From positions 1 to 6,412 of the forward strand of contig JAUIIF010000274.1 in assembly GCA_030431945.1 (NCBI GenBank): a stretch of 6,412 nt of DNA, read 5' to 3'. Under the pieces are notes generated by a model. That model searched no databases. It saw only the letters and a list, made by a program, of their open reading frames with translations, and was not told the DNA's origin. The stretch is from Bacteroidia bacterium. Lineage in GTDB: Bacteria; Bacteroidota; Bacteroidia; Chitinophagales; Saprospiraceae. Each line of letters starts with the position of its first letter. Positions within the stretch are counted from its first letter, which is position 1. Both the position numbers and the translations under genes were made by a program. This document shows positions 1 to 6,091 of this stretch, piece by piece.

Positions 1-1706
1 ATGGCTTCCGGACACTCCAGCGTGGGGGCAATCACGTCAACAATCGTTACTTCGTAGGTACACTCACCGCGGTTTCCGCTCATGTCAGTTGCCACCACGG
101 TGCGCTCCACGGTGGTGCCGACGAAGGAACAGTCGAAAGTCCGGCCGTTGACGGGGCCGCCAACGGTAAACGGACCAGCGGGGTCCATATCACAATTATC
201 CTCAATGCTGACAACGGCATCGTCGTTTTCGATCATGGCCGTGCCGTCTGCACCGATTTCTACCGTAATGGCTTCACAGACAATGATGGGAGCAAGGGTA
301 TCGAGGACAGTGACAATAATGGTATCGAGGGTAATATTTCCGTTAACGTCCGTGGCTTCGACTTCTACTTCCAGGTTAACGTTACCAAGATCATCACAAG
401 TGAAGGTCAGCGTACGCGCTTTGGTTTCCATTTCTTCCATGAGATCGCCCGCATCGGCTACCTCAATTTGAACATCTTCAATACCACAGTTATCACTCGC
501 CCAATCGGCATTATCCATGATTTCAAGAGTAGCCATACCGTTCTCATCCAGATAGAGCGTGGTATCACCAACCAGAACAACGGGAGGTACCGTATCCAGC
601 ACCGTCAGTTCGTAAGTACAGACAGAAACGTTACCATTGTTAAAAGTGACAGTGCGGGTAACTTCAGAAACGCCAACCGGAATCGTTGAGCCGCTGGGGG
701 GGTCGTAAGTAACGACCGGTGCAGGCGTGCTTAGCTCCAGAATTGTATTGTCAATGGCTAATTCGTCGACTTCCAGGAAAGTGAACCAGAGGTAGCGATT
801 ACCGCCAACAGTCGTGGCAATATCGTCCGCTGGGTTCGTCCGGGTTTCCGTGAAGAGTACATTACCCAGGTTATCCAGCAGGTTAAGGTCTACGGCCAGT
901 GCGCCGGCCTCATCCCGGAAGATGAATTCGAAGGTGTACCAACCGGAGGAAGTAACTGCATAGTTGTTAAGACCAGCTAAATCGTTTCTTCTGGTGAAAT
1001 TGGTGTTATTGCTTCCCGCTACGAGGATTTCCCCCGTCGGAGTCGAAGCAGTATGGAAAATAAAATCACGCAGGTGGTTACCATCCTGCGTACTGGCCGC
1101 GGCGGTAAGGTCCCAGCCATAAGTGTCATTTGCTACGGCAGGGTCATCAAGGTCCATATAGACATCAAGAGCTACCCGGAAACCGGTATTAAATTCGGTG
1201 GTATAGCCGCCTAAGCGCGAAAAAGCGCCGGTTTGATCTACTTCTATTGAATTGATGACCGCGTGCGCTGCCCCCGTGGCAGAAGGGATACCGTCGGTAC
1301 CGGAAGTTTCCCGGTTGATAGCACTATTGAATTCATTCCAATCATTGCCACCGGTCACAAAGTCAGGGTCTTCAAAACCCTGAAAGAAGGTTGGCCCCGA
1401 GTATAATTCAGCACCATCGGGGAATTCGACAACGGCGGCGCAAGACTCCGCATCCGCATAGAATACAAAGTTAGTCGTGTCGCACTCAACAAAAATTTGC
1501 TGTACGTAATCAGCACTGTTACCCTGATCATCGGTAGCGGTCCAGGTACGGGTAATTACGCTACAGATATTGTCTGCGCCATCCGTTTGCGTGGTATCCT
1601 GCGCCAATACAACCATGACATCCGGATCACATTCGTCCGAAGCCATCACCATGGCCGGAGCCGGGGCATCGTCAATACAGGCAACGGTAGTGTCTTGCGG
1701 CAGCGG
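1..1706 (-). repeat. HYR/Ig-like repeat array within the surface protein
   Basis: This is a protein-level repeat region of the large secreted protein, residues about 347-914. Four units can be read. Unit 1 (about 351-419) begins DTTVAC and has TDDQGN near its end. Unit 2 is split (about 421-452 and 674-719), with ESCAAVVEF at the front and PPSGSTIPVG at the back. Unit 3 spans about 722-818 (YLDENGMATLEI, TDVNGN). Unit 4 starts at about 820 (VEIGADGTAMIE, TDMSGN) and reaches IAPTLECP, where a fifth unit seems to begin at the window edge. The junctions L-D-T-(V/L)-(P/A)-P and V-I-A-P are the typical HYR boundary. The DNA copies have diverged, so this is not a simple tandem DNA repeat. The number of units beyond the edge is unknown. 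Confidence 0.75.
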
Positions 1707-2744
1707 CTCCATAAAGACGGGCTCTACGGTAGGACACACGCCGATAAAGAAGGAACTTTCTCCCGGAATGATCGCGACATCCGGAGTGTAAGTATTGGCC
1801 GCAACCAAATCTTCCGGATTATCCGGAGTGCCTCCGGTAAAGGTGACATCGCTGATGAAGTGGAAATAAGCGAGGCCCAACAGATTACTGGCGTCGAAGG
1901 CGTTGCCGGTAATTGTGTTACCGGAGCCACGGGTACGCAGCATACTGGCGAACCGGGCAGTAGTACCAGTAAAGGTGTTACCGGTGATGACCGCGCCGGG
2001 GGCATCAATAGTGACCAGCGTGTTACCCTGGCCGTTATCCTCACATCCTGCTACAGTGCTGGCAGCACCAGCCGTACCGGAAACCGTGTTATTGATAAAG
2101 GAAACATTGGTGTCGGAATTTCCGATTACCACCAACTGCCGGGGAACGTTAGCTTCCGTGAACTGCATGCTGAAACCGCAGCCACCAGGTTCAGCACCGA
2201 TGAAGGTCTGTCCGTCAAAGGTGTTACCATCAAGGGTTAGCCCATCGTTCAGTGCCCCGAATTCCTCCAGGAATCCAGCTTCACCGTTAGCAGTGATCGT
2301 ATTTCCGAGCACATTGATATTGGAATGCGCGCCCTGCAGGTACAAGGCCGCTTTTTCAATACCAGGAGCGCCCGAATCGAAACCAATTAACGTAAAACCG
2401 GAAATCGTTACGTCATTTACACCGGGGCTGACCAGGAAAGTGCCCAGGGAAACATCGCTGCCCTGCACTACCGGGTTACCGGTACCCGTCAGGGTCAAGG
2501 ATTTGTCAATCGTAACGTTCTCGTTGTACGTTCCGGCTGCAACAGCAATTTCATCACCGGAGACGGACTGAGCTACCGCATAACCAATGGTAGCGCAGGG
2601 GCTGCCGGGCAGAGAACAATCACCAGCATCCGCACCTGCTGGATCGACAAAGCGATCCTGAGCAGACAAACCAGTAACGAAAGTCAGACAGATAAATAAT
2701 AGGGTAAGCCGACCATTGGCCGGATTAAGTAAAGGTCGTTTCAT
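1..2744 (-). CDS. Large secreted beta-helix / HYR-repeat surface protein (C-terminus off the left edge)
   Basis: One uninterrupted minus-strand frame gives 914 residues from the ATG at 2744-2742 to the window edge. Residues 1-28 form a signal peptide: basic start MKRP, hydrophobic core LTLLFICLTFVTGLSA, likely cleavage before Q29. Residues 30-75 match the usual opening of bacterial parallel beta-helix proteins (FVDPAG, CATIGYAV, GTYNENVTI). Residues about 75-300 carry beta-helix rungs with recurring Asn-turn motifs (LGNTI, DGNTF, INNTV, TGNTF, TGNAF). From about 351 on come HYR/Ig-like repeats with ends such as TDDQGN, LDTVPP, TDVNGN and TDMSGN, and paired cysteines. A jelly-roll-like segment at about 453-673 interrupts the second repeat. 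The chain is acidic with only four lysines. Such proteins usually act as exported adhesins or cell-surface proteins and usually end in a type IX secretion sorting domain; that tail would lie outside the window, so the export route is inferred. Ligand and substrate are unknown. No catalytic motif was recognised. Confidence 0.9.
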   Translation of the reverse strand, partial: MKRPLLNPANGRLTLLFICLTFVTGLSAQDRFVDPAGADAGDCSLPGSPCATIGYAVAQSVSGDEIAVAAGTYNENVTIDKSLTLTGTGNPVVQGSDVSLGTFLVSPGVNDVTISGFTLIGFDSGAPGIEKAALYLQGAHSNINVLGNTITANGEAGFLEEFGALNDGLTLDGNTFDGQTFIGAEPGGCGFSMQFTEANVPRQLVVIGNSDTNVSFINNTVSGTAGAASTVAGCEDNGQGNTLVTIDAPGAVITGNTFTGTTARFASMLRTRGSGNTITGNAFDASNLLGLAYFHFISDVTFTGGTPDNPEDLVAANTYTPDVAIIPGESSFFIGVCPTVEPVFMEPLPQDTTVACIDDAPAPAMVMASDECDPDVMVVLAQDTTQTDGADNICSVITRTWTATDDQGNSADYVQQIFVECDTTNFVFYADAESCAAVVEFPDGAELYSGPTFFQGFEDPDFVTGGNDWNEFNSAINRETSGTDGIPSATGAAHAVINSIEVDQTGAFSRLGGYTTEFNTGFRVALDVYMDLDDPAVANDTYGWDLTAAASTQDGNHLRDFIFHTASTPTGEILVAGSNNTNFTRRNDLAGLNNYAVTSSGWYTFEFIFRDEAGALAVDLNLLDNLGNVLFTETRTNPADDIATTVGGNRYLWFTFLEVDELAIDNTILELSTPAPVVTYDPPSGSTIPVGVSEVTRTVTFNNGNVSVCTYELTVLDTVPPVVLVGDTTLYLDENGMATLEIMDNADWASDNCGIEDVQIEVADAGDLMEEMETKARTLTFTCDDLGNVNLEVEVEATDVNGNITLDTIIVTVLDTLAPIIVCEAITVEIGADGTAMIENDDAVVSIEDNCDMDPAGPFTVGGPVNGRTFDCSFVGTTVERTVVATDMSGNRGECTYEVTIVDVIAPTLECPEA

Positions 2745-2789
2745 TAGGTAGAGATTATAAAAATACAAAATGCAATAAACATTCTCTTA

Positions 2790-2818
2790 CAACTATATGA
2801 ATTACAGGCGCTTCTAAA
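2790..2818 (-). promoter_or_regulatory. Candidate Bacteroidota-type promoter for the surface protein
   Basis: Read on the minus strand, TATAGTTG (2797-2790) matches the phylum -7 consensus TAnnTTTG at five of its six fixed positions. A TTTA (2818-2815) lies 17 bases upstream where TTTG is expected, slightly closer than the usual 19-21. The -7 box sits about 45 bases before the ATG. The match is weak and the region is AT-rich, so it may be chance. Confidence 0.25.
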
Positions 2819-2882
2819 AGAATAAGACAATATTAAACTGTTAATTAATGCCCGTTTGAACATATAATTAAATTTATATTTC

Positions 2883-2902
2883 ACCTATTCGAAAAAATAG
2901 GT
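2883..2902. repeat. Perfect 7-bp inverted repeat in the divergent spacer
   Basis: ACCTATT (2883-2889) and AATAGGT (2896-2902) are exact reverse complements separated by six bases (CGAAAA). No run of T follows on the plus strand, and no gene ends nearby, so it is unlikely to be a terminator. It could be an operator-type site for a dimeric regulator or a leader hairpin of miaE. The repeat is visible in the sequence; its role is a guess. Confidence 0.4.
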
Positions 2903-2949
2903 TTATCCCTAAATAAAGCATAACTACGGCAGCCAGGCCGAAAAAATCG

Positions 2950-2957
2950 TACCTTGC
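2950..2957 (+). promoter_or_regulatory. Weak -7-like element before miaE
   Basis: TACCTTGC resembles the Bacteroidota -7 element TAnnTTTG with one T missing, and lies about 46 bases before the miaE ATG. No TTTG is found at the expected -33 distance. Position and partial match are the only support. Confidence 0.2.
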
Positions 2958-3002
2958 ACCGCTGCTCATCTCTAACCGCATCGTAAGTCAAAACAGTCAC
3001 TA

Positions 3003-3608
3003 ATGGACACCCCAGCTACCGTCCAAATGCTTCACCTTCAGCTTCCGACTGACCCCCGGTGGGTTAATCTGGCCGAAATGGACCTGGAAGAAATTCTGAC
3101 CGACCACGCTTACTGCGAGCAGAAAGCGACCACCAGTTGCATTTCCCTGATCCAGGGCTATCCCGACTTTCCGGAAATTGTAGCGGAGGTGGCACCGGTG
3201 GTAACGGAGGAATGGGGACATTTTCGCATGGTCCTCCACGAACTGGACAAGCGGGGGCTGAAGCTCGGCCGGCAACGTAAGGACGAATACGTTAACGGAC
3301 TGATGAAATTCCTGCAAAAAGGTGGGGGCAGAGAGGCCGCCCTGCTGGAAAAGCTCCTGCTCTGTGCCCTGATCGAAGCGCGTAGCTGTGAGCGTTTTCG
3401 TCTGCTGAGTCTTTACTGCGCGGATGAAGATTTGCGTAAATTCTACCATAAATTCATGGTGGCAGAAGCTGGTCATTACGTCTTGTTCATTGAATTGGCC
3501 CGCAAGTATTTTGATCGGGACAAAGTGGACAAGCGCTGGGCAGAATTTCTGGCCTACGAAGCAGAGCTGCTGGCAGGCATGGAGGTAAGGGGGGACAGGA
3601 TGCATTGA
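3003..3608 (+). CDS. miaE: tRNA-(ms2io6A)-hydroxylase, MiaE family
   Basis: The 201-residue product is a ferritin-like diiron monooxygenase. In known members it hydroxylates the isopentenyl group of 2-methylthio-N6-isopentenyladenosine at tRNA position 37, using oxygen. The metal-ligand pattern of the family can be read in order: E39 (in DHAYCEQKA), E70-x-x-H73 (EEWGHF), E125 (in IEARSCERF) and E155-x-x-H158 (AEAGHY), matching a four-helix bundle with two carboxylate-histidine pairs. The length fits the short (about 200-residue) form of the family. The ATG at 3003 is the only one after an in-frame TAA at 2973, so the start is well fixed; no Shine-Dalgarno is visible. tilS follows 77 bases downstream on the same strand, another anticodon-loop modification gene. 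The substrate requires MiaA and MiaB, which are not in this window. Confidence 0.92.
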   Translation: MDTPATVQMLHLQLPTDPRWVNLAEMDLEEILTDHAYCEQKATTSCISLIQGYPDFPEIVAEVAPVVTEEWGHFRMVLHELDKRGLKLGRQRKDEYVNGLMKFLQKGGGREAALLEKLLLCALIEARSCERFRLLSLYCADEDLRKFYHKFMVAEAGHYVLFIELARKYFDRDKVDKRWAEFLAYEAELLAGMEVRGDRMH

Positions 3609-3685
3609 TTGCTCCCGAAAAATATTTCGAAAAATGGGGAGAACCCGGATGACTTGCAGCAGAGATTAGGATAGCACACAAGTGG

Positions 3686-5014
3686 ATGAAACCGTTGATC
3701 AAATCATTTCGTGACTTCGTGGTGCAGGAAAATTTATTTTCGCAGGAAGATAAGTTACTCCTGGCGGCAAGCGGCGGACTGGACAGTACGGTGCTTGCGC
3801 ACCTGCTCCGGGCGGAGGGGTATGATTTCGCCATCGCACACATGAACTTTCAGTTGCGGGGAGAAGCTTCGGAGGGCGATGCTGCTTTCGTGGCAGAGCT
3901 GGCGCGGACGCTGGGAGCAAAATATTTTAGTAAGGCAGTGGACGTCAAAAGCCAGGCAATGCCTGGCGAAAGCACCCAGATGACGGCCCGCCGCTTGCGG
4001 TACGACTGGTTTGAACGCCTCCTCTCCGACCATAACTACGACTACCTCCTCACCGGCCACCATGCCAACGACAACCTGGAAACGTTCCTGATCAACCTCC
4101 TCCGGGGCACCGGACTAAGGGGGCTGGCCGGCGTGGCGCCCCGGCGCGCCAGTTTTTGCCACCCCCTGCTGGAAATCACCAGGTCGAGCCTGGAAGAATT
4201 TGCCCGCGCTTCCGGCATCACCTGGCGGGAAGATGCTTCCAACGACACCGATGACTATCTCCGTAATCGGGTCAGGCATAAAATCACCCCGCTGTTGCGC
4301 CAGGATTTTGCTTATCCGGCAGCACGCTGGGCGGCGACCGCAGAAAACCTCCGCAGTGATCTTTTTTTACGGGATTATGGTCTGCGTGCCTTAACAGATG
4401 AATTTGTGCTCAACGCCGCTGACGGCAGCACCATTCTCCAGCGAAGCAAGATTGAATCACCCGCCATTTTTAAAGCCTTACTCTATGAACTGGGCAAGCA
4501 GCATAATTTTTCTGCAGAGCAAATTCGCCAGATGAGCACCGTCAAGGGAAACCGGCAGTTTGCTTCCAGCTCCCATCGTGCTTACGTGAGTGAGCAACAC
4601 ATCAGGTTTGCTTGTCGGCCTGACAATGACGATGCCCCGCTGCCCGAGCTTACGGTTCAGGCTCTTCCCTTTACTACTGAACTCGGCATTGCCCCTTCGC
4701 TTACCATAGCTGCCGCGAGCAGGCCGGAGTTGCTCGCGCAACCCAATACCCTGTTCCTTGCTCCTGCTCCCCTCCCCCTGCACCTGCGACCGCGCCGCAA
4801 AGGAGATCGCCTTCAACCACTGGGTCTGGGCGGGAAAAGCAAAAAAGTGAAAGACTACCTGATTGACCAGAAGGTCCCCATTTGGCAACGGGACAAAATT
4901 TACCTGCTGGTTGACCCCAACGACGACATTATGGCCATTACCGGCCATTGCATTACTGAGCCCTACAAGGTCTTACCGGAACACGATACCGTAATCCGGA
5001 TCAGCTGGGCGTAA
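3686..5014 (+). CDS. tilS: tRNA(Ile)-lysidine synthase
   Basis: The 442-residue cytoplasmic enzyme attaches lysine to C34 of the CAU-anticodon tRNA-Ile using ATP, so that it reads AUA rather than AUG; this is normally essential. Visible landmarks are the N-type ATP pyrophosphatase P-loop SGGLDST at 29-35, AHMNFQLRG at 51-59, the GHHANDNLET motif at 124-133 followed by INLLRGTGLRGL, and YLRNRVRHKITPLL after DASNDTDD, where the family binds tRNA. The C-terminal TilS domain lies at about 365-440 (RPRRKGDRLQPLG, VKDYLIDQKVP, and a glycine-containing strand near the end). The length is normal and no key motif is missing. The ATG at 3686 lies 17 codons before the first strand of the P-loop domain, as expected. 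The gene may be co-transcribed with miaE. It converges on the MBL gene, 9 bp between stops. Confidence 0.96.
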   Translation: MKPLIKSFRDFVVQENLFSQEDKLLLAASGGLDSTVLAHLLRAEGYDFAIAHMNFQLRGEASEGDAAFVAELARTLGAKYFSKAVDVKSQAMPGESTQMTARRLRYDWFERLLSDHNYDYLLTGHHANDNLETFLINLLRGTGLRGLAGVAPRRASFCHPLLEITRSSLEEFARASGITWREDASNDTDDYLRNRVRHKITPLLRQDFAYPAARWAATAENLRSDLFLRDYGLRALTDEFVLNAADGSTILQRSKIESPAIFKALLYELGKQHNFSAEQIRQMSTVKGNRQFASSSHRAYVSEQHIRFACRPDNDDAPLPELTVQALPFTTELGIAPSLTIAAASRPELLAQPNTLFLAPAPLPLHLRPRRKGDRLQPLGLGGKSKKVKDYLIDQKVPIWQRDKIYLLVDPNDDIMAITGHCITEPYKVLPEHDTVIRISWA

Positions 5015-5039
5015 CGGCCGGGTTTACTGACGCTCCAGC
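5004..5039. terminator. Stem-loop spanning both convergent stop codons
   Basis: GCTGGGCGT (5004-5012) can pair with ACGCTCCAGC (5030-5039) over nine base pairs with one bulged T at 5034, enclosing a 17-base loop that contains the palindrome CGGCCG. The structure lies in the last codons of tilS and of the MBL gene and includes both stop codons. It works on either strand, so it could protect or end both transcripts. No T-run follows on either strand, so it is not a classical intrinsic terminator. Confidence 0.35.
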
Positions 5040-5911
5040 CAGCGCAAAATTCCTGCCACCGACATATAGGGAGGGTTGGCCGCACGGTAAGCTTTGATAA
5101 TTGCTTCGCTGACGCCTTCCGCCCGGAGGTTGTCTTCAGAAAACTGCGTGAACCCGGCCACCATTTCCTCTTCCGTTTTCCCGGCCTGGCGTGCCGCTGC
5201 CACCCAGGCAACGTATTCGTCCAGCCTATTGGACAAGCTTTCCAGGTGCGCATTTCCCCCCGGCACCGGGCCGTAGTGCGTGAGGTAAAAGGTCTCGGCC
5301 CGCAGACTGCGTAAACGCTGAATAGATTCCCGCCAGTGCGTAACGTTAATGTCCGGTGGCGGGCACGGAGGCACCACGGGGCCGCCCTGAATCATTACGC
5401 CCCCAACATCTCCGGTAAAGACGACCTTACCCAGCTGCCAGGCAATGTGATGGCTGGCGTGGCCCGGGGTATGATGTGCCACCCAGGTATTGCCACCAAA
5501 GGTAAGCCGGTCACGATCCAACACCGCAGCAATATCATAGGGATCAATTTTTTCCATTTTGCCCCAGAGGCTTTCCATGTTGTCTTCGCCATAAATTCTT
5601 GCGGCAGAAGCATAGAGGCGGGTTGGATCAATCATGTGCTTCAGTCCCTTAGGATGCACGTAGACACTGGTACCGTGCCGGGCCCACCACCAGGCCGCTC
5701 CGGCGTGATCAAAATGAATGTGGGTAAGTAACAGGGTGTGCACATCACTGGGGCTGATGCCGACGGCTTTCAGGCCCGCGATCAGCGTTTCGTGGGTAGC
5801 ATAAGGCCCACATTCTACCAGGGTAACGCCGGCGGAGTCTTCGACGGCAAAGGCAGCAATGGCTGCCGGTTCACCAAGAAAATTCAGGTCAATGGAATGG
5901 ATAGTGGGCAT
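5024..5911 (-). CDS. MBL-fold metallohydrolase
   Basis: The 295-residue protein has a complete metallo-beta-lactamase-fold dinuclear metal site: H64-x-H66-x-D68-H69 (THIHFDHAG), H151 (HTPGHASHH), D168 (FTGDVGG) and H212 (LTHYGP). Unlike secreted beta-lactamases it has no signal peptide, so a cytoplasmic hydrolase of the broad GloB-like group is likely. A proline-rich segment (PPCPPPDI, 181-188) follows D168, and a helical tail of about 70 residues follows H212; both suggest a defined subfamily, and the tail may shape the substrate pocket. The substrate cannot be read from the sequence; thioesters, phosphodiesters, lactones and glutathione conjugates all occur in this superfamily. The ATG at 5911-5909 opens directly into the first beta-strand (IHSIDLNFLG), and an A-tract lies just upstream. 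It converges on tilS and shares no obvious pathway with it. Confidence 0.88.
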   Translation of the reverse strand: MPTIHSIDLNFLGEPAAIAAFAVEDSAGVTLVECGPYATHETLIAGLKAVGISPSDVHTLLLTHIHFDHAGAAWWWARHGTSVYVHPKGLKHMIDPTRLYASAARIYGEDNMESLWGKMEKIDPYDIAAVLDRDRLTFGGNTWVAHHTPGHASHHIAWQLGKVVFTGDVGGVMIQGGPVVPPCPPPDINVTHWRESIQRLRSLRAETFYLTHYGPVPGGNAHLESLSNRLDEYVAWVAAARQAGKTEEEMVAGFTQFSEDNLRAEGVSEAIIKAYRAANPPYMSVAGILRWLERQ

Positions 5912-6091
5912 GAACGTTTTTTTTCGGTCGCAGAAAATTACGGTGTCGGGCTACTAACCAAGACTACTAGCTCCCAAAATAGTTCAATGGTTCAGGAGTG
6001 ACGCCGGATAGTTTTCCACCAAAGTATTTGTTTAACCGAACATTCCCCCCGCAAAAACAGGTTAGACCAGCATAACCATTAACCATTTCTT
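5912..6091. other. Divergent intergenic region
   Basis: This 180-base spacer lies between the MBL gene (leftward) and the membrane-protein gene (rightward). Next to the MBL start it holds an eight-base T-run (5917-5924), which is A8 on the transcribed sense strand of that gene. Next to the rightward gene it holds an exact tandem 7-mer, TAACCAT twice (6073-6086). Near-matches to the -7 consensus occur on both strands (for example TAGTTTTC at 6009-6016), but none has a correctly placed -33 element, so I do not call a promoter. Confidence 0.6.

Larger units (their letters stand above)
2745..3002. other. AT-rich divergent intergenic region
   Basis: This 258-base spacer separates the leftward surface-protein gene from the rightward miaE gene and must hold the 5' signals of both. 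It is much more AT-rich than the flanking genes. It contains a perfect 7-base inverted repeat at 2883-2902 and a looser AT-rich one (ATATAA at 2862-2867, TTATAT at 2874-2879). I see no reading frame with coding character and no RNA gene. Confidence 0.7.

Noticed and set aside
82..689. Two plus-strand open frames (82-471 and 468-689) with overlapping ends
   Set aside because: Both are antisense shadows of the surface-protein repeats; the Ser/Thr/Val-rich translation of the first is typical of reversed repeat codons.
1497..2240. Plus-strand open frame of 247 codons inside the surface-protein gene
   Set aside because: It is antisense to a 914-codon frame that has a signal peptide and clear domain motifs. 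Its translation is low-complexity and matches no family I know.
2855..2882. TTTG and TATATTTC as a possible plus-strand promoter
   Set aside because: The spacing is 16 bases rather than about 19-21, and it lies 120 bases before miaE in AT-rich sequence where chance matches are expected.
3000..3605. Minus-strand open frame of 201 codons covering all of miaE
   Set aside because: It mirrors miaE almost exactly, but the plus-strand product has all MiaE metal ligands, so the antisense frame is a codon-usage by-product.
3612..3641. Imperfect hairpin (CTCCC paired with GGGAG) between miaE and tilS
   Set aside because: The stem is only five pairs with a large, mostly unpaired interior and no T-run; too weak to call a terminator.
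4055..4084. HHANDN in TilS where E. coli-type enzymes have HHLDDQ
   Set aside because: As far as I recall this variant is common in Bacteroidota TilS; the rest of the enzyme is intact, so it is not a sign of inactivation.
5336..5731. Plus-strand open frame of 131 codons within the MBL gene
   Set aside because: It is antisense to the region encoding MBL metal-binding motifs and has no recognisable features.
5951..5981. CCAAAATA as a possible -7 element for the MBL gene on the minus strand
   Set aside because: There is one mismatch to the consensus and no TTTG at a suitable distance upstream.
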